Positions 27,230 through 36,539 of a stretch of 64,000 nucleotides of DNA are shown piece by piece. Origin of the DNA: JADJPF01 sp964492845 (GTDB lineage Bacteria > Acidobacteriota > Blastocatellia > Chloracidobacteriales > JADJPF01). The notes under the pieces were generated by a model, which searched no databases, was not told where the DNA came from, and saw nothing but the letters and a program-made list of their open reading frames with translations. Numbering within the stretch: position 1 is the first letter of the stretch; each line of letters begins with the position of its first letter. The stretch lies in NCBI GenBank assembly GCA_964492845.1, contig CAZBMZ010000005.1, positions 1-64,000 of the forward strand. The letters run 5' to 3'. A program made the position numbers and the translations under genes.

Positions 27230-30200
27230 TTATTTTTTGCTTTTAATTGGAATTAAAAGTTGAGTAAATTTGTCATGACATTTAACTTGTTGTGATAGCA
27301 AATAATCATCAGCAGTTTTAATCATCTCTTTTCCTTTTGTATTCTCTAACAATGTGCCACATTGACGGCGAGCAGCAATTGCATATAACTGCATGTTGGC
27401 TGAAAGGAAAACTTCTTCTGCTTTTTTCAGCAGTTCAACAGCTTGAGACAAGTTTTTTTGGTAATACATTATTGAAGCTTCAATAGATAAACCAAAAGCA
27501 TTACTCCAAGCAACTTGTTCTTTTTGCAAGGCTTTAGCTTTTTGTTCGGCTAGTTTTAGAAAGGAATTATCATTTGTTTTAGCAAACATTGCTAATGCAG
27601 TACGAGCAAACGCAAAAATCCAAAATACTCTTAGAATTTGTGGATTAATAATAAAAGATGTTTTTATTATAGTTTGATACTTCAATATAAAATCCCATGC
27701 TCTTTGAGCATTGCTTTGATAGAGTTCTGTTTCTATTTTAGCTAGTAGAATATAAAAATGTTGCTGGTAAAATTCCTTACTAATCCAAAACTGAGCAATT
27801 TCCGTTAATTCTTCTATAGCTTTTTCTGGCTCATCACCAACTAGGTGTAAAAAATAGGAAATTCGATAAGATAAAATGCTTTTAGCATAAATATCACCAC
27901 GTCTTTGAGCTTCATTAAGTAAAACTGGTAGTCGTTCTGATGCTTCTTGTAATTTACCTAAGAAAAGTAAATTATGTAGCATATTGACGTTAACGCCGTC
28001 CAACTCCCATTGAACGCCAGTACAATTATCACGAAGAAACTTTTCTGCTTTTAGATCAAGTTCATAAGCTTGTTGCCAATTACCATTTAAGAATTCAATA
28101 ACAGCACCAAGAAAAAAGCTTAAACTGATAGCATAAGGGTTAGCAGTTTCTTCAGCTAAATTTCTTGCTACTTGTAGAATTTGTTTACTTTGTTGGTAGG
28201 AAGTTTTTCCAGCAGTAGCACAATAAGTAGCTTCAAAAGCTAAAGCGCGAGATATACGAAAAGGTTCACCAGCTTTTAAGGCTAGTAAAAGCTGATGCAC
28301 TTGAAAATCTGCTCCTCGCATTGTGTCTACCATACTAAGACCTAGGGAAACAGACCAGCAAGTATCTATTTTTAATAAATCTAGGCTAGAGATTTCAGAT
28401 TCTTTACGTTGCTTAAAAGTTAAGCCACGTAGTTTTAGTTTTAATCGTTGATAAAGTAGCGAAATAAAAGCATGTTTACGAGTTTTAGCTAATTTCATTC
28501 CTAGCAATTTTAAGATTGTGTTTAATAAAATAGAGCCTTCTTTTATATGACCACTGATTAACAATTCTTCAGCCGCACGACGTTTTAATTCTACAACTTC
28601 TTCTTGATTAGTGGCATTGTCGGCGGCTAGCAAATAGGCTAAAGCTGCTTGTTTACCACGACCAGCATTAGTAAGCGAGTCACCTAGTTTTATTCTTAAT
28701 TTATGAAGCTCATTAGAATTTATATTAATTTGTTTATTATCAATTAGTTCTAAAATAAACTGATAAACTTCGCCAGCCTGATCAAAAGCTAGGGCTTGAC
28801 TAGCATTACTCGCCGCTGTTAGAGCATAGTTATAAGCACTTTGATAATTTTCTGCTTGGTGAAAATGACGCATTAGTCTTTCTGGGGCAGTTTCAGAATC
28901 TTTTTCTAAAGTTAAAGCTAAGTTAAGGTGATAATCTTTTAATGTCTGCTTTTCTAAATAGCCTAAGATAGTTTCCCTAATCCGATCATGATAAGTTTCT
29001 ATTTCTTCCTGATTTTGAGTTTCTCTAACACGAATTAAATAATTAGTGCGAAGAAGTAGCAAAGAGCCATGTTTTTTAAGTTTTTCTTTTAATAATTTTT
29101 TAATTACATCAAGTTTAATTGGCTGACCAGCTACAGCTACTATTTCTAACAATTCTTTTGCTGCATCAGGTAGTTGAAAGATTCGCTGTTTTAAGGCTTG
29201 ATCTAAAGTATTAGTAGCAAAAGTATGAATATCATCGGCTGATGCTTCACTATTTTGTAAAAAGCGAGCCAGTTCAATAATAAAAAATGGGCTACCATTA
29301 GAATCTTTAATAATGTTTTCTATAGGTAATTGATTTTTAGAAAAGGCGGCCAATAACTTTTTATTTAATAAAGAAACTACTAATTGCTGTGCTTGCTCAA
29401 GATCAAATTCTTTAACTTCTATTTTTTGCACTTCTGAAAGTTTGCCTATTTGGGCTAGTGGTAATAATTTACGAAGTAGGGGACTAGATTCTGTTTCTTC
29501 AGTTCGATAAGTAGCAATTAGCAGTATTGGCGGGGGATTAGGAGGAGAAAGTATTTCTGCCATTAGTCCAACGCTATCAATATCCCCCCATTGCAAATCA
29601 TCTATGTATAAAATTAATGGACTTTGTTTTGCTAACCAAGATATTAATTCTCTTAAAGCGGTAAATGCTCGGCGGCGCAGTTCTTGGGAACTAGGAGTTA
29701 TGGAACTATTTTTATTTTGAAGCTCATCTACTTGTTGAAGTACAGGAAATAGACGGGTTAAAGCAATGATTCCTGGAGGATTAGGTAAATTCATTGTACT
29801 AGATAAATGTTTTAAGTGTTGGCTTAAACCATCAATAATGCTATCAAAAGTTTTATATGGGATAGATTCTTGTTGATAGCAACGACCTGATAAAACTAAA
29901 AGATTTGGTTCGGAAATTTGTAGTTCATCTAAAAAATGTCTAACTAATGTACTTTTACCCTGTCCAGAACTACCATGCACAAAAACCGTTAGTGCAGTAT
30001 TTCGATTTTTAACTTTTAGAAAAGCTTCTTCTAGTAGTTTTAACTCTAATTGTCGGCCTATAAATGGAATTTCTTGAGCAGGAGCAGTTACAAAAAAGTT
30101 GTCTAGAGTTTTACTTTCAATTTTTTGCTCTAAATTAGGTACTGCTAGTCGAGTTAAAATTTCTTTGGCAGATGGGCGTTTTTCTGGTTTATGCTTCATT

Positions 30201-31069
30201 AAATCCAAGCACAAATCACAAAGGTCTTTTGGTAGTTCTGGAACAACAATATTTGGAGCAGGGAACTTGCTTATAACTTTGTCCATTAAAATTTGTTTGA
30301 GTGAACCACTAAAAGGTAAAATACCTGTTAATGCTTGATAAAGCATTACCCCAACGCTATACCAATCTGAGGCAGCAGATAACTCTTTACCTAGACCTTG
30401 CTCAGGTGACATATAAGCAGGCGTTCCAGCAATTTTGTCTTCTAAATGCTGATTGCTATTGGTTTGTTCTCTTACTAGTCCAAAATCCAGGATTTTTACT
30501 TGACCTTGATTAGTTACTAGTACATTAGGAGGTTTAATATCGCAGTGTAATTTATTTGCTTGATGTAGTGCATCAATACCTAAAACTAATTGGTGCATTG
30601 CTAAGCGTAAATTAGTTATATTAGGCAGAAAGCTATTTTGCTTATAAGTATAAGTAGTAGGATCTGTTTTTAATGTATCACTAAAGTTAGTAAGGTTTTT
30701 AATATCTGTTTTTATGGTAGCTGCTACAGAGATTTCTCCTTGGCTAACTAAAATTGAAGGATCTTGTTTTATATAATCAAGAAAAGGTTTTCCTACAACC
30801 AATTCCATAGTAAAAAACCATTCTGATTCTTCAGAAAATAGCTCATATAAAGTAACTAAATTAGGGTGATTTATATTTGCTAATGAGCGAAATTCTTTTT
30901 TTAGTTCAAAAAGTGCTTCACCATTCCATTGTTGTAAGATTTTTAGTGCAACAATTTCGTCTTGTTGAATATCATAGGCTTGGAAAACTATACCAAATCC
31001 ACCTGATCCCAAACGACGTTGGATTAAAAAGCGGTTAGTCCCAATAAATTTTCCTGTTGCTAGCCCCAT
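27230..31069 (-). CDS. Ser/Thr kinase fused to an AAA-type ATPase and TPR-like region
   Basis: 1279 residues, PknK-like layout. Kinase domain 8-300: GSGGFGIVFQAYD, ATP-site Lys in VALKIL, LHCDIKPPNVLV (Arg of HRD replaced by Cys, the catalytic Asp kept), DFGLVRE and GTPAYMSPEQ. The NTPase domain (335-700) has Walker A GSSGQGKST (about 369) and Walker B LILYIDDLQWGD (about 486). The remaining 550 residues are helical, TPR-like, as in MalT/STAND regulators. It likely senses a ligand through the C-terminal region and signals by phosphorylation. No DNA-binding domain is seen. Upstream it is divergent from the ferredoxin gene. Confidence 0.85.
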   Translation of the reverse strand: MGLATGKFIGTNRFLIQRRLGSGGFGIVFQAYDIQQDEIVALKILQQWNGEALFELKKEFRSLANINHPNLVTLYELFSEESEWFFTMELVVGKPFLDYIKQDPSILVSQGEISVAATIKTDIKNLTNFSDTLKTDPTTYTYKQNSFLPNITNLRLAMHQLVLGIDALHQANKLHCDIKPPNVLVTNQGQVKILDFGLVREQTNSNQHLEDKIAGTPAYMSPEQGLGKELSAASDWYSVGVMLYQALTGILPFSGSLKQILMDKVISKFPAPNIVVPELPKDLCDLCLDLMKHKPEKRPSAKEILTRLAVPNLEQKIESKTLDNFFVTAPAQEIPFIGRQLELKLLEEAFLKVKNRNTALTVFVHGSSGQGKSTLVRHFLDELQISEPNLLVLSGRCYQQESIPYKTFDSIIDGLSQHLKHLSSTMNLPNPPGIIALTRLFPVLQQVDELQNKNSSITPSSQELRRRAFTALRELISWLAKQSPLILYIDDLQWGDIDSVGLMAEILSPPNPPPILLIATYRTEETESSPLLRKLLPLAQIGKLSEVQKIEVKEFDLEQAQQLVVSLLNKKLLAAFSKNQLPIENIIKDSNGSPFFIIELARFLQNSEASADDIHTFATNTLDQALKQRIFQLPDAAKELLEIVAVAGQPIKLDVIKKLLKEKLKKHGSLLLLRTNYLIRVRETQNQEEIETYHDRIRETILGYLEKQTLKDYHLNLALTLEKDSETAPERLMRHFHQAENYQSAYNYALTAASNASQALAFDQAGEVYQFILELIDNKQININSNELHKLRIKLGDSLTNAGRGKQAALAYLLAADNATNQEEVVELKRRAAEELLISGHIKEGSILLNTILKLLGMKLAKTRKHAFISLLYQRLKLKLRGLTFKQRKESEISSLDLLKIDTCWSVSLGLSMVDTMRGADFQVHQLLLALKAGEPFRISRALAFEATYCATAGKTSYQQSKQILQVARNLAEETANPYAISLSFFLGAVIEFLNGNWQQAYELDLKAEKFLRDNCTGVQWELDGVNVNMLHNLLFLGKLQEASERLPVLLNEAQRRGDIYAKSILSYRISYFLHLVGDEPEKAIEELTEIAQFWISKEFYQQHFYILLAKIETELYQSNAQRAWDFILKYQTIIKTSFIINPQILRVFWIFAFARTALAMFAKTNDNSFLKLAEQKAKALQKEQVAWSNAFGLSIEASIMYYQKNLSQAVELLKKAEEVFLSANMQLYAIAARRQCGTLLENTKGKEMIKTADDYLLSQQVKCHDKFTQLLIPIKSKK

Positions 31070-31157
31070 TGTACCTAAGAATTACCGTTAAGTAATATAA
31101 TTTATTTTTGTATAATTTATACTTTTATAGTTTTTAATAAGATATTTTGATAATATT

Positions 31158-31185
31158 TTGATTTTACCAGTTATGCCATTATAAG
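31158..31185 (+). promoter_or_regulatory. Putative promoter of the ferredoxin gene
   Basis: TTGATT, 16 bases, TATAAG, about 26 bases before the start codon; AAGGGA serves as ribosome site. Confidence 0.4.
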
Positions 31186-31210
31186 CTTTTTTATTTTAAG
31201 GGAAAGACTT

Positions 31211-31573
31211 ATGGATGAAAAATTACAAAAAAAAGTAGAACTCTTAGGGATTGATAAAATTAAACGACATATTTTTTTATGTGCTGATCAAAGTAAACCT
31301 AAATGCTGCGAAAAAGACCTAGGACTAGAGTCTTGGGAATATCTAAAAAAACGTCTAAAAATACTAAATTTAAGTAGGGAAGGTGGAATTTGTCGAACTA
31401 AAGCCAATTGTCTCCAAATCTGCGAGATGGGCCCGATAGCAGTCGTTTACCCTGACGGCGTTTGGTATCATTCCTGCACCCCAAGCGTGCTAGAGCGCAT
31501 TATCCAAGAACATTTAATAGATGGCAAAGTTGTAGAAGAATACTTAATTGATACAAAATCAATAGGTAGCTAA
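31211..31573 (+). CDS. Thioredoxin-like [2Fe-2S] ferredoxin
   Basis: 120 residues. The N-terminal strand HIFLCADQSKPKCC places Cys at 24, 32 and 33, and the second pair, Cys67 and Cys71, is four apart (NCLQICEMGPIAVVYPDGVWYH). This matches the thioredoxin-fold [2Fe-2S] family (Aquifex Fd / NuoE C-terminal type). Extra Cys at 61 and 89. It would carry single electrons; the partner is not encoded next to it. 61 bases separate it from the TMTC-like gene. Confidence 0.85.
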   Translation: MDEKLQKKVELLGIDKIKRHIFLCADQSKPKCCEKDLGLESWEYLKKRLKILNLSREGGICRTKANCLQICEMGPIAVVYPDGVWYHSCTPSVLERIIQEHLIDGKVVEEYLIDTKSIGS

Positions 31574-31634
31574 ATCTTTTTTAATTAGCTGACAAATTAG
31601 CCTTCAAATATAAAAATACTAGAATGGAAACAAA

Positions 31635-33383
31635 ATGTTAGTAGATAAAATAGACATTTTATTAGAAAATAATAAAAAATACTTATGGGTAATTCCTTGT
31701 TTATTAGCATTTATATGTTTTATTAACACTGTGAGTTTTGGGTTTGTTTATGACGATATTTATCATGTAGTTAAAGCAGAAAAAATGTTAGGTGATTGGA
31801 GCTTTGATAATCTAAAACAAGTATTTACTTCAGATTTTTGGACATCTCTTACAAACCATCTTAGGTCAGAAGAAAAAAAAGACTCATTTTATTATCGCCC
31901 AATCTCAGTTATTGAGTTAATGCTTATATATACTTATGCAAAAGTCAGCGCATGGAAATGGCATCTTACTTGCGTTATGCTGCATGTTATTGCTACGGGA
32001 TTAGCTTACAAAGTTATACATACCACATTAGAAAAGATAGAATTATTAGACTATAAAAAATGGGTAAATATTCTTGCACTAACTGCCGTAACTATATTTG
32101 CTATTCATCCAGTACAATCAGAATCGGTTGCATGGGTTTCTGCTTACGTTAATTCTTTAGTTGCAATTAAAATTTTTCTTTCTTTACACATTTACTTAAA
32201 AGCCAGAGAATTTTCTTTAGGAAATAAGAAATTTCTTTTTTTCCTATTTTTAAGTTCTTTTTTATATGCTTTAGCTTTATTAACAAAAGAACCAGCAATA
32301 ATATTGCCAATATTACTATTTAGTTATGAAGTATTTTTATTAAGAAAAAATTTAGTATGGGGCAAACATTTATTAAATTGTTTTATTAGAGCTTTACCAT
32401 TTGTTTTAGTTACATTTGGTTATTTTTTTATTAGATTTAAGGTTATTGGGGTAATAAGCCCAAAGATAAGTCAAAATTTTATAGATTCTGGAAATGCTTC
32501 TTATTTTGTTATTTTTAGCTTACCAAACATTATTACTAATTACATAAAAATTTTAGTATATCCTTTTAACTTAAGCCCTTTTTATACAATAGATTATATC
32601 TATCACCCAGATTTATTAAACTTTTATATACCACTTATATTATTACTAGTATTTGGAGTAATTTTTTTATTAATTGCCCAACATAATGTTCTTACAAGAA
32701 TAGGACTTATTTGGTTAATAGCCCCTTTATTACCCGCATTAAATATTTATGCTTTTCCATCAGAAAATTTAGTACAAGACCGTTACCTTTATTTTTCATT
32801 GCTAGGAGCAGGATTGTTATTTGCTCAATTTCTACTGGTTTTAAGTGAAAAATTAAGTATTGAGAATGATAAACAAATAATTCACATTTTACCCCTAGTT
32901 CTAAAAACAGCAGTCTTTTTTATATTAGTAATTGCTACTATAAAACAAAATAATATTTGGGTTGATGAGTGGCAATTTTGGACTTTTATTAAAGAAAGAG
33001 TTCCTCAGTCTTGTAAAGCTAGTATGGAACTTGCAAGACTAAATACAAATGATAATTTATATGAACAAGCTATTTTTTATTATGAAGAATCAAAGAAAAT
33101 TTGTCGCAAATCGTTTCAAATCCATAAACAACTAGGTACACTTTATGGACGTAAAGGAGACTTAATAAAAGCCGAAGCAGAATTTAAACAAATGATTGAA
33201 CTTGCTACACTTCCTACTATTGTTGCTACTGGATATTATAATTTAGGCTTAGTTTATAATTACAAAGGGGATAAAGAACTTGCTATTATACATTTAGAGA
33301 AGGCTATAGAGCTTGATCCTAATTCGGACACTGCTATAGCAGCAAAAAATAAGCTTGATTCTATTAGTGTTGAGAAAAAGTAA
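31635..33383 (+). CDS. TMTC-like polytopic membrane protein with C-terminal TPRs
   Basis: 582 residues. About ten hydrophobic segments between residues 17 and 440. The first extracytoplasmic loop begins FVYDDIYHV and contains YYRPISVIELMLIYTY; later come AIHPVQSESVAWVSAYVNSL and LALLTKEPAIILP. These follow the pattern of GT-C-type mannosyltransferases of the TMTC family. The C-terminal 110 residues hold TPR repeats (YYNLGLVYNYKGDKELAII, ALEKAIELDPN-like). Probable role: protein O-glycosylation at the membrane using a lipid-linked sugar. The start is well placed, the ribosome site modest. Confidence 0.7.
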   Translation: MLVDKIDILLENNKKYLWVIPCLLAFICFINTVSFGFVYDDIYHVVKAEKMLGDWSFDNLKQVFTSDFWTSLTNHLRSEEKKDSFYYRPISVIELMLIYTYAKVSAWKWHLTCVMLHVIATGLAYKVIHTTLEKIELLDYKKWVNILALTAVTIFAIHPVQSESVAWVSAYVNSLVAIKIFLSLHIYLKAREFSLGNKKFLFFLFLSSFLYALALLTKEPAIILPILLFSYEVFLLRKNLVWGKHLLNCFIRALPFVLVTFGYFFIRFKVIGVISPKISQNFIDSGNASYFVIFSLPNIITNYIKILVYPFNLSPFYTIDYIYHPDLLNFYIPLILLLVFGVIFLLIAQHNVLTRIGLIWLIAPLLPALNIYAFPSENLVQDRYLYFSLLGAGLLFAQFLLVLSEKLSIENDKQIIHILPLVLKTAVFFILVIATIKQNNIWVDEWQFWTFIKERVPQSCKASMELARLNTNDNLYEQAIFYYEESKKICRKSFQIHKQLGTLYGRKGDLIKAEAEFKQMIELATLPTIVATGYYNLGLVYNYKGDKELAIIHLEKAIELDPNSDTAIAAKNKLDSISVEKK

Positions 33384-33462
33384 ATTACAGTCGCCCCACT
33401 ATCTATAGCACTTAACTACAATTTATTACCAACGATTTATTTATAGTTATAATCAAAAAGAA

Positions 33463-34422
33463 ATGCAAAAATTTTATTTATTAATAATCACATTAGTAAT
33501 TTTTGTTAATACAGCTTTTGCTCAGCAAACAGTTGAAAAACCTAACGAAGAGCCACTATTTACTGATTCAACAGAAGTTGTTTTACTAGATGTTGCAGTA
33601 GTTGATAAAAGCGGAAATTTTATTGCTGAACTAACAAAAATAGATTTCCAAGTTTATGAGGATAAAAAAGAGCAAAAGCTAGAATTTTTTTCTCAAGAAA
33701 ATGTTCCAATAAGTTTTGGCTTAGTAATAGATACTTCTGGATCAATGCGCTTTAAGTTGCCTATGGTACTAGCAGCAGCAAAGGAAATGCTTAAGTTTTG
33801 CCGTACAGAAGATGAAGTATTTATCATTAATATGAAAGATGATCAGAATATCAAAATTGTTCAACCCTTTACCCAAAATTTTGTTGAAGCCTCTAAAATT
33901 GTAGATAAATTTTCACCCGGCGGGGGAACTGCGTTATTAGATGGGATTGCTCAAGCTAATCAATATGCTGAGTTAAATGCTAAAAATCGTCGTCAAGCTT
34001 TAATTATTATGTCAGATGGGGATGATCGCTCTAGCACAATAGAAAAAGACCAACTTATTAATCAACTTCGTGCTACAAATACACAGGTATATTTACTAGG
34101 ATTTCCAGAAGGTTTTGTTACACCTGATGGTAAATTTATTGACTATACTTTGCCAAGAGCAAAAAAATTGCTAAATAAAATTGCAGAAGAGTCTGGAGGA
34201 GAAACTTTTTTTCCTACATCACTAGCAGAGATTTTGCCAATACTTAAGAAAGTTTGTAGTGATGTACACGCTCAGTATACAATAGGGTATTATCCAGCTA
34301 AGAGCGATGATCGCTGGCATACTATAGAAATTAAATTAACAAATAAAAAAAATAAATATATTGTTCGTACACGCCCAGGGTATTTTGCTAATAGAAAAAA
34401 AGGAGCCAACCCAAAAAATTAA
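33463..34422 (+). CDS. Secreted VWFA-related protein of the acidobacterial type
   Basis: 319 residues. Signal peptide 1-20 ending AFAQQ. A short N-terminal strand region (EVVLLDVAVVDKSGNFIAEL, then DFQVYEDKKEQKLEFF) is followed by a von Willebrand A domain whose metal site is intact: DTSGSM (about 90), a Thr in GGGTALLDGI and Asp in MSDGDDRS. This layout is the VWFA-related acidobacterial family, abundant in that phylum and of unknown function. Only 2 bases separate its stop from the response regulator gene, so they are co-transcribed and perhaps coupled. Confidence 0.85.
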   Translation: MQKFYLLIITLVIFVNTAFAQQTVEKPNEEPLFTDSTEVVLLDVAVVDKSGNFIAELTKIDFQVYEDKKEQKLEFFSQENVPISFGLVIDTSGSMRFKLPMVLAAAKEMLKFCRTEDEVFIINMKDDQNIKIVQPFTQNFVEASKIVDKFSPGGGTALLDGIAQANQYAELNAKNRRQALIIMSDGDDRSSTIEKDQLINQLRATNTQVYLLGFPEGFVTPDGKFIDYTLPRAKKLLNKIAEESGGETFFPTSLAEILPILKKVCSDVHAQYTIGYYPAKSDDRWHTIEIKLTNKKNKYIVRTRPGYFANRKKGANPKN

Positions 34423-34424
34423 TT

Positions 34425-35828
34425 ATGGCAAAAAAAGGAAATATATTAGTCATTGATGATGAAGAAATTATGCGGGATGTGCTAGAAAGCCTGCTTGCAC
34501 AAGAAGGTTACCGTGTAGATTTAGCAAAAACTGGCGAAGAAGGACTTGAACGCTACCAACAGAAAAATTATGACGTTGTTTTACTTGATGTTTCAATGCC
34601 AGGAATTGGAGGCTTAAAAACCCTAGAAGGCTTATTAAAGCTTGATGCAGAGGCAATAATAATAATGATTACTGCTTATGCTACTTTTGAAACAGCCGTG
34701 TCTGCCTGGCAACAAGGCGCATTTAGTTGTATTCGTAAACCTTTTGAAAATGAACATATTGTAAACACTGTTCTAAGTGGAATTGCCCGTAGACGTAAGG
34801 ATGAAGAAAGACGTGAGCTAAAGAAAACCTTAAAACGCACTTCACAAAAAAGTGAAATTATTGCTCGTAGTAAAAAAATGCAGTCTGTTCTAGAACAAAT
34901 TGAACTAGTTGCACCTGCAAAAACTACAGTGCTAGTTCAAGGTGAATCTGGAACAGGTAAAGAATTAGTTGCTCGTGCAATTCATTTTTCTAGTCCAAGA
35001 GCAGAACATGGACAATTTGTAACTGTAAATTCTGGCAATATTCCTAGTGAATTACTAGAGTCAGAGCTTTTTGGTCATTTAAGAGGTGCTTTTACAGGCG
35101 CAGTTGCAGCAAAAAAAGGGCTTTTTGATATTGCTGATGGTGGATCAATTTTTTTAGATGAAATTGGAAATATTTCCTTAGAAACTCAATCTAAGCTTCT
35201 ACGAGTTATCCAAGAAAAAGAATTTATCCCTCTAGGTGATACTCATACTCGTAAAGTTGATATACGTATTATTGCTGCTACTAATATAGATTTACGTCAA
35301 GCTGTTGCAGATGGGCGTTTTAGAGAAGATTTATATTATCGTCTAAATGTAATTTCTATTGACTTACCGCCTTTAAGAGAACGTACCGAAGATGTTTTAC
35401 TGCTTGCACAACATTTTATCAATAAATATAACAAGGAAAACCAGCGAAATATTAGTGAAGAAATCAAACCTGAAGTCTTAGCAGCATTAGAGGCATATTA
35501 CTGGCCCGGTAATGTTAGGGAATTAGAACATACAATTGAACGTGCAGTAGTGCTTTCACGCGCTCAAAATTTAGAGTTAGATTGTTTACGTCCAGAAATA
35601 TTAAACCCTCAACTTTCTTTAGCAAATAATGGGGGACGAGGCTTTTTTGGACAAATTGACCTAATGCATGGAGTTTCTTTTTATGATGAGGTTGCTAGAT
35701 TTGAAGTTTCATTGATTAAACAAGCTTTAGACTATACTAGCGGGCATCAAAGCCGTGCAGCTAAATTGCTAGGCTTAAATGCTACTACACTTAATAGTAA
35801 AATTAAGACTTATAATATTCGTTGTTAA
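34425..35828 (+). CDS. NtrC-family sigma-54-dependent response regulator
   Basis: 467 residues. Receiver domain 1-120 with acidic pair DD11-12, phospho-acceptor Asp55 (VVLLDVSMPG) and Lys in IRKPFEN. AAA+ domain with Walker A GESGTGKE (about 172), the sigma-54-contacting GAFTGA (about 221-226) and Walker B FLDEIGN (about 244). C-terminal Fis-type helix-turn-helix (about 430-465: SRAAKLLGLNATTLNSKI). It activates sigma-54 promoters after phosphorylation. No histidine kinase is adjacent, and I saw no clear TGGCAC/TTGCA promoter in the window, so its targets lie elsewhere or are degenerate. Confidence 0.92.
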   Translation: MAKKGNILVIDDEEIMRDVLESLLAQEGYRVDLAKTGEEGLERYQQKNYDVVLLDVSMPGIGGLKTLEGLLKLDAEAIIIMITAYATFETAVSAWQQGAFSCIRKPFENEHIVNTVLSGIARRRKDEERRELKKTLKRTSQKSEIIARSKKMQSVLEQIELVAPAKTTVLVQGESGTGKELVARAIHFSSPRAEHGQFVTVNSGNIPSELLESELFGHLRGAFTGAVAAKKGLFDIADGGSIFLDEIGNISLETQSKLLRVIQEKEFIPLGDTHTRKVDIRIIAATNIDLRQAVADGRFREDLYYRLNVISIDLPPLRERTEDVLLLAQHFINKYNKENQRNISEEIKPEVLAALEAYYWPGNVRELEHTIERAVVLSRAQNLELDCLRPEILNPQLSLANNGGRGFFGQIDLMHGVSFYDEVARFEVSLIKQALDYTSGHQSRAAKLLGLNATTLNSKIKTYNIRC

Positions 35829-35854
35829 TTAAATCAAAAAATACTGGAAAAATT

Positions 35855-36346
35855 ATGAAAAAAGACAAATTAAAAAACAAAACTTACGAAGATGTAAGAC
35901 GCGCACTTTTTCAGCTACCCCGCCAAGAAGCTGGACAAATGAAAGAATTAGCGGATGCTGTAGGTATAAATTATGATAGGCTTCGTCGTGCAACTAGTGA
36001 TGTAGAAACTACTCGAGAAGGGCGAGATATCTCTTTAATTGAAGCACTTAAATTGATGGAAGCCGCTGATGATTATGGGATTTTATTTGCTATGTGTTCA
36101 GAGCTAGGTTTTGAAACTCCAAGGATATTAGAGCCTACAGATATGCCTAAAAAAATTAGTTGTAGTCAACTAATGGAAGGAACTTTGGCTATTGCTGCTA
36201 GCACAGGAGAACTTTCAGGGATTATTAAAGATGCTGTAGCAGATAATAGAATTAGCGAAATAGAGCGACGTGATATGTTAGAAGCAGTGGAAAAAGCACA
36301 AAAAGATTTAGAAAAAATCCGCCATATGATAATAAAAGCGTCTTAA
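35855..36346 (+). CDS. Small CII-like regulatory protein
   Basis: 163 residues, soluble. The N-terminal part (EDVRRALFQLPRQEAGQMKELADAVGINYDRLRRATS) fits a helix-turn-helix that recognises single sites. The C-terminal part (CSQLMEGTLAIAASTGELSGIIKDAVADNRIS, then a coiled helix with IERRDMLEAVEKAQKDLEKI) resembles the phage CII/CP76-type regulator family. That similarity is from pattern only. I start at ATG 35855 (GGA upstream); a TTG at 35822 would overlap the preceding gene. It lies 26 bases after the NtrC-type gene and is probably in the same operon. Confidence 0.55.
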   Translation: MKKDKLKNKTYEDVRRALFQLPRQEAGQMKELADAVGINYDRLRRATSDVETTREGRDISLIEALKLMEAADDYGILFAMCSELGFETPRILEPTDMPKKISCSQLMEGTLAIAASTGELSGIIKDAVADNRISEIERRDMLEAVEKAQKDLEKIRHMIIKAS

Positions 36347-36348
36347 TA

Positions 36349-36413
36349 AAATAATTAGAATCCAATCTACAGAAATTGTTGGACACGTCCAATCTGAATA
36401 GTACTAATTATTT
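36349..36413. repeat. Inverted repeat / possible terminator
   Basis: AAATAATTAG (36349-36358) and its complement (36404-36413) enclose a second hairpin TTGGACACGTCCAA (36380-36393). It sits just after the CII-like gene; a cruciform or terminator role is possible. The rest of 36347-36539 holds nothing I recognise. Confidence 0.4.
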
Positions 36414-36539
36414 ATATTACGGTATTTCATCTATGTAATAATTCTTAAGAAATTGTGATTATTTGTAATATGTAAGCAAGTTGACTTCTACTTTGTTTTA
36501 GCAACTACTTTATCTTGTTAACTTACCTAATACTTAATT

